Origin: Prado023 sp963774745
GTDB lineage: Bacteria > Actinomycetota > Actinomycetes > S36-B12 > CAIYMF01
Assembly: GCA_963774745.1 (NCBI GenBank)
Contig: CAVZGE010000008.1
Span: 81,842 to 145,841 of the forward strand
Reading direction: 5' to 3'
DNA: 64,000 nt
Made by a program: the position numbers and the translations under genes. This document shows, in pieces, positions 10,248-18,431 of this stretch (position 1 is its first letter; the number at the start of each line of letters is the position of its first letter). Below the pieces are notes generated by a model that had not been told where the DNA came from, did no database searches, and saw nothing but the letters and a program-made list of their open reading frames with translations.

Positions 10248-11631
10248 GTCGATGGAGCCGGTCCGGATGCACCGCATCGCCGTGCTGGCGCCCCGCGAGA
10301 GCCTGCGCGACGTGCTGGTCGAGATCGCCTGCCTGGGTGTGGCCGAGCTCGAGTCTGCCAGCGAGTCCGATGTCGGCGAGGCGGCGCGGCTCCTGGCCGA
10401 GTCCCCGCACGCCGACGACCTGGAACCGGCACTACAGCGCGGCGCACCCGACCCGCCGGCGTGGGCCCGGGCGGGTCGCACCGACCTGCTGGCAGGCGAG
10501 GCCCAGCTCGAGGCCCGGGCGTCGGCGGGCGTGCCCCGGGACCGGGTCGTCGGGATGCTCGGATGGGCACCTGCCGCCGAGGTCGCAGCGATCGCCGACG
10601 CAGTGGCCCCGCACGGCGGGGCCGTCGTGACCCTGCCCACGCCGCGGGGCATCGATCCACCGACGCTGGTGCATGCCGACAGTGGGCTCAACAGGTCGCT
10701 GGCGCCCCTGGTGGACACCTACGCGACCGTCCCCTACGCCGATGTCGACCCGACAGTGCTGGCCGGGCTGGCGTTCATGGTGATGTTCGGGATGATGTTC
10801 GCCGACGCCGGCCAGGGCGCCGTGCTGCTGGCCGGGGGGCTGCTGCTGCGGGCAGGGCGGCTCCCGCGGCTGTCGGGGGTCCGCCGGACCTGGCCGTTCG
10901 TGGTCGGCTCGGCGGTCGCGGCCATCTTCTTCGGGGTGCTGTTCGGGGAGTTCTTCGGGCCCACCGGCGTGATCCCGACCCTGTGGATCAAGCCGCTGGA
11001 GGAGCCGATCCTGCTGCTCGAGGTGGCCGTGGGCGTGGGGGCCACCCTGCTGGCCGGGGCCTATGTGCTGGGGATCGTGAACCGTTGGCGCGAGGGTGGG
11101 TGGCGCAACGCCCTGGTGGCCACCTCGGGGGTGGCCGGCGCCGCCCTGTTCCTCGGCCTCGGCCTGCTCGGCCTCGGGGCGTACGCGGGAGCCTCCTGGC
11201 TGGTGGCCGTCGGGGTGGCCGTCGCCGTCGGTGGTCTGGTGCTGGCCTACGTGGGCCTGCTGGCGGCGTCCGGGGGAGGTGCGGCCGGTGCCACCGAGGC
11301 AGGCGTGGAGCTGTTCGACGGGGTGATCCGGCTGGGCACCAACGTCGTGTCGTTCGCGCGATTGGCGGCGTTCGGCCTGGCCCACGCGGCGCTGCTGGCG
11401 ATGGTGTGGCAGGGCACGACTGCGCTGTGGGCCGCAGGTGGGCTGATGGTCCTGGCCGCGGTGGTCGTGTTCGTGCTCGGCAACGTCCTGACCTTCGTCC
11501 TGGAGGGCGTCGTGGCCGGCGTCCAGGCGCTGCGCCTGGAGTACTACGAGCTGTTCTCGCGTGTGTTCGTGTCCGAGGGCCGGGCGTTCCAGCCCTGGTC
11601 CATCCCCTGTGCGACGGAGCGTGTCCCGTGA
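10234..11631 (+). CDS. V/A-type ATPase subunit I (a), short form
   Basis: The start ATG 10234 is chosen because GGAGG lies 6 nt upstream; ATG 10252 is an alternative without a good ribosome site. The product of about 465 residues is short for subunit I (usually around 600-700), mainly through a reduced soluble N-terminal arm. The membrane half is intact: MFGMMFADAGQG marks the first helix, and NVVSFARLAAFGLAHAAL carries the Arg that faces the rotor carboxylate in the ion path. It forms the stator half of the ion channel. The GTGA overlap with the proteolipid gene implies coupling. Confidence 0.88.
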   Translation: MPWRESMEPVRMHRIAVLAPRESLRDVLVEIACLGVAELESASESDVGEAARLLAESPHADDLEPALQRGAPDPPAWARAGRTDLLAGEAQLEARASAGVPRDRVVGMLGWAPAAEVAAIADAVAPHGGAVVTLPTPRGIDPPTLVHADSGLNRSLAPLVDTYATVPYADVDPTVLAGLAFMVMFGMMFADAGQGAVLLAGGLLLRAGRLPRLSGVRRTWPFVVGSAVAAIFFGVLFGEFFGPTGVIPTLWIKPLEEPILLLEVAVGVGATLLAGAYVLGIVNRWREGGWRNALVATSGVAGAALFLGLGLLGLGAYAGASWLVAVGVAVAVGGLVLAYVGLLAASGGGAAGATEAGVELFDGVIRLGTNVVSFARLAAFGLAHAALLAMVWQGTTALWAAGGLMVLAAVVVFVLGNVLTFVLEGVVAGVQALRLEYYELFSRVFVSEGRAFQPWSIPCATERVP

Positions 11632-12059
11632 CTGTCTGGTTGATCTGCCTTCCCGTGCTCGTCGTCGTCGCCCTGGCCACGCGCGTGGCCCTGCGGACCC
11701 GCTCGGGCGCCGCGATGCGGGTCCTGCTGGGCGTGAACGCAGTGCTGGCCGTCGCCGGGGCCGTGGTGCTGGCCGCGGCCGCCAACGCGGGCTCGGCGTC
11801 CGCGCAGGTGGCGGGCGTGGTCGCCGAGGAGGCCACCACGACCTCGTCGAGCTGGGCCGCGCTGCTCGGCGCATCCATCGCCGTCGCAGGCTCGTCGATC
11901 GGGGCGGCGATCGCTGTTGCCTACACCGGGGCGGCGGCCCTGGCCACCCTCAGCGAGCGCCCGGAGCTCTTCGGTCGGGCCATGGTGATCGTCGGACTGG
12001 CTGAGGGGATCGCCATCTACGGGCTGATCATCGCCATCATCCTGATCGGCAGTGCCTGA
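11628..12059 (+). CDS. V/A-type ATPase proteolipid subunit K (c-ring)
   Basis: The GTG start at 11628 overlaps the TGA of subunit I. The product is 143 residues with four hydrophobic segments. The first two resemble a leader and anchor, and the last two form the c-type hairpin. The ion-binding carboxylate is the Glu of GLAEGIAIYGLIIAI in the final helix. Sodium-binding rings usually have Gln in the partner helix and Ser/Thr next to the Glu; here the partner helix (GSSIGAAIAVAYTGAAALATL) has no Gln, and Gly follows the Glu. I therefore infer proton coupling. Confidence 0.88.
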   Translation: MTVWLICLPVLVVVALATRVALRTRSGAAMRVLLGVNAVLAVAGAVVLAAAANAGSASAQVAGVVAEEATTTSSSWAALLGASIAVAGSSIGAAIAVAYTGAAALATLSERPELFGRAMVIVGLAEGIAIYGLIIAIILIGSA

Positions 12060-12273
12060 CATGGGCCGCGTGGTCGCGATCGGGAAGGCCGTGCGCGTGC
12101 AGGGCCTGTCCCTGGCCGGGGTGCTGGTGCTGCCCGGCGAGGACGCGACGCAGGTGCGGCACAGCTGGGCGGCCCTTCCCGAGGATGCGGAGGTGGTCAT
12201 CCTGACCCCGGAGGCCTCAGCCGCCCTTGAGCTGGATCGGCTCGGGCCCCTGACCGTGGTGATGCCGGGATGA
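12052..12273 (+). CDS. V/A-type ATPase subunit F
   Basis: A small subunit of 70-73 residues. The start may be GTG 12052 (8-bp overlap with subunit K) or ATG 12061 (MGRVVAIG). The N-terminal GRVVAIGKAVRVQGLSLAG and the EDAEVVILTPEAS block fit subunit F, the central-stalk regulator that binds subunit D. It overlaps the next gene by 4 bp. Confidence 0.8.
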   Translation: MPDMGRVVAIGKAVRVQGLSLAGVLVLPGEDATQVRHSWAALPEDAEVVILTPEASAALELDRLGPLTVVMPG

Positions 12274-12791
12274 CCCCCGGGGCCGCGGTGGCGGCCGACT
12301 CCCTGGCGCCGCTGGCTGCGGCGCTGCGGGACCGTGCCCGCGCCGCGGCCGCGGAGCTCCTGGCCCGGGCGGACGCCGACGCCCAGGGGGTGCTGGCCGC
12401 CGCCCAGCGGGAGGCCGACGCCCTGCTCGCCGAGGCCCGGGCGAAGGGCACGGCGGACGGTGCGGCGGTCCTGGCGGCGCAGCGCGCCGGGGCTCAGCGG
12501 CAGGCCCACGGCGTCCTGCTCGCGGCTCAGCTGGCCGCCCTGGACGACCTGCGAGGGGCCGCCCGCGAGGCCGTGAGCGCACTTCGCGATGACCCGCAGT
12601 GGCCGGACATGCTCGAGGTCCTGCGTGCCCGGGCGCGCGAGGTCCTGGGGGCCGATGCTGAGATCACCGAGCTCGAGGGTGGCGGGATCGTGGCCGAGTC
12701 CGGCCACCGCCGGGTGGAGTACTCATTGACGGAGCTGGCCGAGACCTTGGTGGACCAGGCGATCGCGCGCGCGGATCCGTGGTCCCGATGA
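12270..12791 (+). CDS. V/A-type ATPase subunit E
   Basis: 173 residues. The N-terminal half is a coiled coil rich in Ala, Arg and Glu (LAAAQREADALLAEARAKG). The C-terminal globular part ends with RVEYSLTELAETLVDQAI, matching the end of subunit E, which caps the peripheral stalk on the A/B head. It is located directly before subunit A, whose ATG overlaps its TGA. Confidence 0.85.
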   Translation: MTPGAAVAADSLAPLAAALRDRARAAAAELLARADADAQGVLAAAQREADALLAEARAKGTADGAAVLAAQRAGAQRQAHGVLLAAQLAALDDLRGAAREAVSALRDDPQWPDMLEVLRARAREVLGADAEITELEGGGIVAESGHRRVEYSLTELAETLVDQAIARADPWSR

Positions 12792-14548
12792 CCAGTCGTG
12801 CGCTCGGTGACGACGTCCCTGCCGGCAGGGTGGTCCGGGTCAGTGGCCCCCTGGTGGAGGTGGAGGGCCTCGACGACGTGGCGATGGCCGACATGGTGCG
12901 GCTCGGCCCGCGGCTGCTCCCCGGCGAGCTGGTCGCCCTGGCCGACGGGGTGGCCACGGTGCAGGCCTACGAGTACTCCGGGGGCCTGACGCCCGGGGAT
13001 CCGGTCCGACCGGTCGGCGAGCCGCTGTCGGCCTGGCTGGGCCCCGGGCTGCTCGGTGGCATGTTCGACGGACTCCTTCGCCCACTGCTCGGAGCCGACA
13101 CGTGGCTGCACCCCGGTGGTCCGCTCACGCCGGACACCCGCGTCTGGGCGTTCGAGCCGCAGGCCGCGGTCGGCGACGAGCTGGCGCCCGGCGCAACCCT
13201 GGGCGTGGTCCATGCGGGGGGTCCGCTCGTGCTGCGTGTCCTCGTGCCGCCGCGGGCTGGCGGCCGGGTCGAGCGGCTCGTCGAGCCGGGCGACTACCCG
13301 GCAGAGACCACGCTGGCCGTCGTCGGCGGGATCGAGGTCCGGATGGGGCAGCGGTGGCCGGTGCGCCGGGCCCGCCCGCACCGCGGCCGGATCGACACCG
13401 GGGAGCCGCTGGTCACCGGTCAGCGAGTCCTGGACCTGCTCTACCCGATCGCGCTGGGCAGCAGCGCCGGTGTGCCCGGCGGGTTCGGGACGGGCAAGAC
13501 CGTCCTGCTCCAGCAGGTCGCCAAGTGGTGCACCGCGGATGTGATCGTGTACGTCGGATGCGGTGAGCGCGGCAACGAGATGGCCGACGTGGTGGCCGAG
13601 CTGGCGGACCTGGTCGACCCCCGGACCGGGGGACGGCTGGCCCAGCGGACCGTCGTCATCGCCAACACGTCCAACATGCCGATGATGGCCCGGGAGGCCA
13701 GCGTGTACACCGGCATGACCGTCGCGGAGTACTTCCGTGACATGGGCCTGCACGCCGTGGTGATCGCCGACTCCACGTCGCGGTGGGCTGAGGCGCTGCG
13801 GGAGTTCGCCTCCCGGTCCGGCGCCCTGCCCGCCGAGGAGGGGTACCCAGCCAGCCTCGCGTCCTCGCTGGCCGCCTTCTACGAGCGTGCCGGCCAGGTC
13901 GACACCCTCGGCGGGCTGCGTGGCTCGGTGACGGTGATCGGGGCGGTCTCCCCGCCCGGCGGGGACGTCACCGAGCCGGTCAGCGCCAACACGGAGCGGT
14001 TCGTGCGCAGCCTCTGGTCGCTGGATCGTGACCTGGCCTACGCCCGGCACTACCCCGCTGTGTCCTGGGGGACGTCGTTCTCCCGCGATGCGGTCCGGGT
14101 CGGCGCGTGGCACGCAGCTCGCGGGGACCCGCAGTGGGCCCATCGCCGCGGCCGGGTGCTGTCGCTGGTGGCCGAGGCCGACCGGCTCGCCGCCCTGGCC
14201 GACCTGGTGGGCGTCGGATCGCTGCCCGGGCCCGAGCGGGTGGTCCTGCTCACCGGCCGGCTGCTGCGCGAGGCGGTCCTGCAGCAGAGCGCCCTGTCGG
14301 CCAACGACGCTGCGTGCTCCCCGGTGAAGTCCGCAGCACTGGTGGACGCGGTCCTGGCGGTGCACGACCGGTGCCTGGCCCTGCTCCGTGCCGGGGCCCT
14401 GGCCTCGCTGATCGAGGAGGTCGACTGGGGCCCCCTGGTCCGTGCTCGCGACGAGACCGGCCCCGAGGACGCCGACGGCGTCGGGGTCCGCCTCGCCACG
14501 GTGGTGGCCGATCTGGACGCCCTGGTGCCGGAGGGGTGGGCGCAATGA
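12788..14548 (+). CDS. atpA: V/A-type ATPase catalytic subunit A
   Basis: ATG 12788 overlaps the stop of subunit E (ATGA) and gives 586 residues, normal for subunit A. The P-loop GGFGTGKT lies at residues 231-238. The catalytic glutamate is in the GERGNEM motif, and the following STSRWAEALRE is conserved. The non-homologous insert typical of V/A-type A subunits precedes the P-loop. It hydrolyses or makes ATP in the cytoplasmic head in alternation with subunit B. The operon contains all essential head, stalk and membrane subunits. Confidence 0.97.
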   Translation: MTSRALGDDVPAGRVVRVSGPLVEVEGLDDVAMADMVRLGPRLLPGELVALADGVATVQAYEYSGGLTPGDPVRPVGEPLSAWLGPGLLGGMFDGLLRPLLGADTWLHPGGPLTPDTRVWAFEPQAAVGDELAPGATLGVVHAGGPLVLRVLVPPRAGGRVERLVEPGDYPAETTLAVVGGIEVRMGQRWPVRRARPHRGRIDTGEPLVTGQRVLDLLYPIALGSSAGVPGGFGTGKTVLLQQVAKWCTADVIVYVGCGERGNEMADVVAELADLVDPRTGGRLAQRTVVIANTSNMPMMAREASVYTGMTVAEYFRDMGLHAVVIADSTSRWAEALREFASRSGALPAEEGYPASLASSLAAFYERAGQVDTLGGLRGSVTVIGAVSPPGGDVTEPVSANTERFVRSLWSLDRDLAYARHYPAVSWGTSFSRDAVRVGAWHAARGDPQWAHRRGRVLSLVAEADRLAALADLVGVGSLPGPERVVLLTGRLLREAVLQQSALSANDAACSPVKSAALVDAVLAVHDRCLALLRAGALASLIEEVDWGPLVRARDETGPEDADGVGVRLATVVADLDALVPEGWAQ

Positions 14549-15945
14549 CCCGCTGGGGCGTTGTCGAGTACACCTCGGTCCGGGCCCTGCGCGGCCCGCT
14601 GATGGTCGTCCAGGGCGTCCACGGGGTGGGCTGGGACGAGTACGTCACCCTGCAGCTCGACGACGGCCAGCAGCGCCACGGGGTGGTGCTTGAGGTTGAC
14701 CGCGATCTCGCCATCGTCCAGGTCCTCGAGGGCACCACTGGGATCAGCCCGCAACGCGCCCGGGTGCGCTTCAGCGGTGCGCCCCTGCAGGTGCCGGTCG
14801 GCCAGGGGTGGCTGGGGCGGGTGTGCAACGGCCGCGGCGCGCCGCTGGACGGCGGACCGCCGGTCCGGGGGAGCCGCCGTGCCCCCACGACCGGTGCGCC
14901 GTTGAACCCGCTGATGCGTGAGCCGCCGGCCGATGCGGTCCTCACCGGCATCTCGGCCATCGACGGGCTGGCCACCCTGGTGCGTGGCCAGAAGCTGCCG
15001 ATCTTCTCGGTGGCCGGCCTGCCGCACCTGGAGCTGGCCACCCAGATCGCCGCCCAGTCCAGCGCGGGCGGGGAGCCGTTCTGCGTGGTGTTCGCGGGCA
15101 TGGGGCTGACGCACGCCGACGCCGCCGCCGTTCGCGACGGCCTGGACGAGCGCTCCCGGGCCGGGGAGCTCGTGCTGCTGCTCAACACCGCCGACGACCC
15201 GGTCATCGAGCGGATCCTCACCCCACGGATCGCCCTGACCGTGGCTGAGGACCTGGCGTTCACGCACGGGCGGCACGTGCTGGTCGTGATGGGCGACATG
15301 ACCAGCTACGGCGAGGCGCTGCGGGAGGTGTCGGCTGCCCGCGGGGAGATCCCGGCCCGCCGCGCCTATCCCGGCTACCTCTACAGCGACCTCGCCTCGC
15401 TGTACGAGCGCTGCGGACGCGTGCGCGGACTGCCCGGCTCGGTGACTGTGATCCCGGTGCTCAGCATGCCCGCAGGTGACATCACCCATCCGATCCCTGA
15501 CCTCACCGGGTACATCACCGAGGGCCAACTGGTCCTCTCGGCGGACCTGCACGCGCGCGGGGTCTACCCGCCGATGGACCCGCTGCAGTCGCTGTCCCGG
15601 TTGATGCGCAAGGGGGCCGGGCCGGGCCGCACCCGCGAGGACCACCTCGATGTCGCCGCCCAGCTGCTCGCCGCCCTGGCCAGGGCCCGGCAGGTCCGCG
15701 AGCTGGCCGACCTGGTCGGCCCGGAGACCCTCAGCGGGACCGACCGGGACTACCTGGCCTACGAGGCGGCTTTCGTCGAGCACCTGCTCGACCAGGGCCA
15801 CGCCGAGGACCGACCCCTGGAGCGAACGCTGGCCCTGGCGTGGGAGGTCCTCGGCGAGCTGCCTCGCCGCGAGCTGACCATGCTGCCCCGCGCCATGGTC
15901 GACGAGTACGGGTCCCGGGGCGGCGCCGGCGGGAGGGGACGCTGA
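14545..15945 (+). CDS. atpB: V/A-type ATPase regulatory subunit B
   Basis: ATG 14545 overlaps the stop of subunit A. The 466-residue protein is the non-catalytic nucleotide-fold subunit. It lacks a P-loop and has AGLPHLELATQIAAQ at the corresponding place, plus the VVMGDMTSYGEALREVS and IPARRAYPGYLYSDLASLYERCG signatures. It alternates with A in the hexameric head. The downstream gene starts within its stop (TGATG). Confidence 0.97.
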   Translation: MTRWGVVEYTSVRALRGPLMVVQGVHGVGWDEYVTLQLDDGQQRHGVVLEVDRDLAIVQVLEGTTGISPQRARVRFSGAPLQVPVGQGWLGRVCNGRGAPLDGGPPVRGSRRAPTTGAPLNPLMREPPADAVLTGISAIDGLATLVRGQKLPIFSVAGLPHLELATQIAAQSSAGGEPFCVVFAGMGLTHADAAAVRDGLDERSRAGELVLLLNTADDPVIERILTPRIALTVAEDLAFTHGRHVLVVMGDMTSYGEALREVSAARGEIPARRAYPGYLYSDLASLYERCGRVRGLPGSVTVIPVLSMPAGDITHPIPDLTGYITEGQLVLSADLHARGVYPPMDPLQSLSRLMRKGAGPGRTREDHLDVAAQLLAALARARQVRELADLVGPETLSGTDRDYLAYEAAFVEHLLDQGHAEDRPLERTLALAWEVLGELPRRELTMLPRAMVDEYGSRGGAGGRGR

Positions 15946-16580
15946 TGGGCACCACGATGCGCGGCCTGCCGCCCGGTCGTGCCGGGCTGACCTGGCTCGC
16001 CCGCAGGAGTGCCGTCGCGACCCGCGGCGCCGACCTGCTCGAACGCAAGCTGCGGATCCTGCTGGCCGAGGAGAAGGACTACGCCCTGCTGGAGCAGCGC
16101 ACCCAGCAGGAGTGGGCCCGGGCGGTTGACGAGCTCGACCTCTGGATGCTGCGCTCAGCGCTGATCAGCGGACAGCGCGCCGTGCGGCTGGCTGGTGACG
16201 GGGCCCAGTGCGAGGTCGAGGTCACCTGGCAGCTGACGATGGGGGTGCGCTACCCGACCTCGGCGACCTGCCGCATCCCCGAGCTCCCCGACAGCGGGTT
16301 CACCCCGGACAACGCGGCCCTGCGCGAGGCCGTCCCGGTGGCGCAGCGCGCGGTGCTGGCAGGGGTCGACCACGCTGTCGCCAGCGCCGCGCACTCCGCG
16401 GTCGTGGCCGAGATCACCACCACCCGGCGCCAGCTGCGCGCACTGCGGGAGCGGTGGATCCCACGGCTGCAGTCCGCCCACCGCAGCCTCCTGGTCGCGC
16501 TGGACGACCAGGAGCACGACGAGCACGTTCGGCTGCGCTGGGCTGCCGACCCGACCCGATCCGAGAGGGTCCGACCATGA
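15945..16580 (+). CDS. atpD: V/A-type ATPase central-stalk subunit D
   Basis: 211 residues from ATG 15945. The N-terminal helix PPGRAGLTWLARRSAVATRG followed by LLERKLRILLAEE is the classical subunit D start, and the C-terminal helix (TRRQLRALRERWIPRLQSA) completes the coiled coil that rotates within the A/B head. It is the last structural ATPase gene. The universal stress gene starts inside its stop codon. Confidence 0.93.
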   Translation: MGTTMRGLPPGRAGLTWLARRSAVATRGADLLERKLRILLAEEKDYALLEQRTQQEWARAVDELDLWMLRSALISGQRAVRLAGDGAQCEVEVTWQLTMGVRYPTSATCRIPELPDSGFTPDNAALREAVPVAQRAVLAGVDHAVASAAHSAVVAEITTTRRQLRALRERWIPRLQSAHRSLLVALDDQEHDEHVRLRWAADPTRSERVRP

Positions 16581-17005
16581 TCCGCATCCTGCTGGCAGTC
16601 AACGACTCACCTGCCGGCCTGGCGGCCGCCCGGACCGCGATCTGGATGGCTCAGCAGGCGGCCGGCCAGATCCGCGCCGTGAACGTGGTGTACGAGCCCG
16701 GGGCCGGGCGAGCTCAGCGGGGTGCGCGGGCCGGCGACGAGGACTGCCGTCAAGAAGCCGTCGCGCCCGTCCTGAGGTACGTCACCCGGCTGGCCGAGCG
16801 CGCCGGTGTCGGCCTGGACACCCGGACGATCCACGGGCAACCTGCCCGGTCGATCCTCGAGCAGGCGTCCTCCTGGAACGCCGATGTGATCGTGCTCGGG
16901 CGCTCCGGAGTCCGGCACGTGGGCCAGCCGTTCGTCGGCTCCTCGGTGCTCAACGTCCTGGAGTTCGCCGAGGTCCCGGTCGTCGTCGTCCCCGCCGCTG
17001 CCTGA
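16577..17005 (+). CDS. Universal stress protein (ATP-binding type)
   Basis: 142 residues, one Usp domain. It begins with a beta strand (MIRILLAVNDSPAG), and the C-terminal nucleotide motif G-x2-G-x9-G-S is present as GRSGVRHVGQPFVGSS, so it should bind ATP. ATG 16577 overlaps the TGA of subunit D, which makes it the tenth gene of the ATPase operon. Usp genes are frequent members of DosR-type regulons, which agrees with the palindromes before the operon. A role linking ATP level to ATPase activity is only a guess. Confidence 0.9.
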   Translation: MIRILLAVNDSPAGLAAARTAIWMAQQAAGQIRAVNVVYEPGAGRAQRGARAGDEDCRQEAVAPVLRYVTRLAERAGVGLDTRTIHGQPARSILEQASSWNADVIVLGRSGVRHVGQPFVGSSVLNVLEFAEVPVVVVPAAA

Positions 17006-17070
17006 TCGGGACCAGATCGATCCCCGGGTACCCGATTGGCCTTACCGCGGGCCGGTGCGGCACGATTGCT

Positions 17071-17082
17071 CAATGCGCATTG
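17071..17082. promoter_or_regulatory. Palindrome before arsC (candidate ArsR operator)
   Basis: CAATGCGCATTG is a perfect 12-bp inverted repeat about 125 bp before arsC, in a locally AT-richer stretch with extra ATTG/CAAT-like halves on both sides. ArsR-type proteins bind such short palindromes. The rest of the 200-bp intergenic region shows no gene. Confidence 0.45.
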
Positions 17083-17205
17083 TGATTGTTGAGCTGACCC
17101 GCCGCCCAGCTCGTGGGGGCGGCGATCGGCCCCGCGCACGTCCGCACCTGACGATCCGCCACACTCCATCCCAGACGCCCCACCGATCCTGACCTGGAGG
17201 AATCC

Positions 17206-17610
17206 GTGTCCGACAAGCCCAGCGTGCTGTTCGTCTGCATCCACAACGCCGGCCGCTCCCAGATGGCCGCGGCCTACCTGACCCACCTGGCCGGGGACCG
17301 GGTCGAGGTCCGCTCGGCCGGCTCGGCACCGGGCAGTGCCGTCAACCCGGCCGCGGTCGCCGCGATGCTCGAGGAGGGCATCGACATGTCGGCTGAGATC
17401 CCCAAGATCCTCACCGACGAGGCGGTGCGCGCCTCCGATGTCGTCATCACCATGGGGTGTGGGGACACCTGCCCGATCTACCCGGGCAAGCGCTACGAGG
17501 ACTGGGTCCTGGATGATCCGGCCGGCCAGGGCGTCGAGGCGGTCCGCCCGATCCGCGACGACATCCGCCGCCGCATCGAGACCCTGATCAGCGAGATCGC
17601 CCCCGCCTGA
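17206..17610 (+). CDS. arsC: Arsenate reductase (LMW-phosphatase type)
   Basis: 134 residues, the usual length of the low-molecular-weight-phosphatase-type arsenate reductases. The active-site loop CIHNAGRS (C-x5-R) is at residues 12-19. MGCGDTCP supplies the second and third cysteines, and YEDWVLDDPAGQ contains the general-acid Asp. Known role: reduce arsenate to arsenite using thioredoxin or mycothiol; the electron donor cannot be decided here. The start ATG-like GTG is preceded by TGGAGG. It supplies arsenite to the ACR3 pump encoded about 9 kb away and is convergent with the ArsR-ArsC fusion gene. Confidence 0.92.
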   Translation: MSDKPSVLFVCIHNAGRSQMAAAYLTHLAGDRVEVRSAGSAPGSAVNPAAVAAMLEEGIDMSAEIPKILTDEAVRASDVVITMGCGDTCPIYPGKRYEDWVLDDPAGQGVEAVRPIRDDIRRRIETLISEIAPA

Positions 17611-17649
17611 CCCACGCGGCCAGGTGGGCGGCCCTTCGCCTAGCGTGGG
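17611..17649. terminator. Inverted repeat between convergent ars genes
   Basis: CCCACGC at 17611-17617 pairs with GCGTGGG at 17643-17649, with a GC-rich 25-nt loop. It directly follows the arsC stop and overlaps the last codons of the convergent gene. It could serve as a two-way terminator, but there is no U-tract. Confidence 0.35.
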
Positions 17650-18329
17650 CGATCTGCCGCGGCCTGGACCCACCCGTCGATCCGGTTGGTCAGGTCGGCC
17701 AGGGTCCGCTCGAACGCGGCGGATGTCCCCACCGGAACCGGGTCCGGGATGGACCAGTGGGTGTGCCCGCCCTTCACCTCGCGGTCGGCGGAGTCGCACA
17801 CCGTGATGATCACGTCGTCGCGGGTCAGGACCTCGGCCATGGAGGCGGGCCGGTCGGCCAGCAGTCGCAAGCCGTGCTTGCGGGCGACCCGCACGGTTCC
17901 TGGGTGGATCCGGGCTGCCGGGCGTGTCCCCGCGGAGGCGACCGGGCGCCCCGTGCGGGTGGCCCACGCTGCGGCGGCCAGCTGCGAGCGCGCGGAGTTG
18001 CCCGAGCAGACGAACACGACCCGCCCCGCGGGCAGCGCGGGAGTGGGGAACCGGCCCAAGGCCGCCAGGGCCCCGGGAACAAGGCGCACGTACGTCCGCC
18101 GGCCGTCGGACTCCGAGGGCAGTCGGCGCACCAGCCCAGCAGCCTCCAGCACCTTCAGGTGATGGGCCAGCAGGTTCGAGGACATCCCCAACGCGGCCGC
18201 GAGGTCCCGCGGGCTGATGTCGCCCACCGCCAGGGAATCGACCACTCGCAGCCGGCCGACATCCGACAGGGCGGCGTGTCCCGCAGCCCGCCACCCCAGG
18301 GCCCTCACGTCCTGGGACTCAGCAGCCAT
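17640..18329 (-). CDS. ArsR-ArsC fusion protein
   Basis: 229 residues. Residues 1-90 are an ArsR-type winged helix (DLAAALGMSSNLLAHHLKVLEAAGLVRRL). Residues 100-229 are a low-molecular-weight phosphatase/arsenate-reductase domain with the loop CSGNSARS (C-x5-R) and a C-terminal STSAAFERTLADLTNRI-like region. Such fusions are known in bacteria, but their roles are little studied. The sensor domain has no obvious Cys pair for As(III). It is convergent with the free-standing arsC. The likely role is repression combined with enzymatic or sensory phosphatase activity; whether it reduces arsenate is unknown. Confidence 0.85.
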   Translation of the reverse strand: MAAESQDVRALGWRAAGHAALSDVGRLRVVDSLAVGDISPRDLAAALGMSSNLLAHHLKVLEAAGLVRRLPSESDGRRTYVRLVPGALAALGRFPTPALPAGRVVFVCSGNSARSQLAAAAWATRTGRPVASAGTRPAARIHPGTVRVARKHGLRLLADRPASMAEVLTRDDVIITVCDSADREVKGGHTHWSIPDPVPVGTSAAFERTLADLTNRIDGWVQAAADRPR

Positions 18330-18431
18330 TGAGCAAGAGTGACCGCAGCGGGCATCGCAGTCAAGCAGGGTTCCCCTCGTACGCGAGCGGGCACGTGGGG
18401 CAGCCCAGCGGACAGGCCCTCGACCCGATCG

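Noticed and set aside
12527..14545. Open frame of 672 codons on the minus strand
   Set aside because: Complete antisense of the strongly supported ATPase subunits E and A, no recognisable domain.
16984..17030. GGGACCAGATCGATCCCC as a third DosR-like box
   Set aside because: The spacing between the halves is too long for that site type and it follows the operon.
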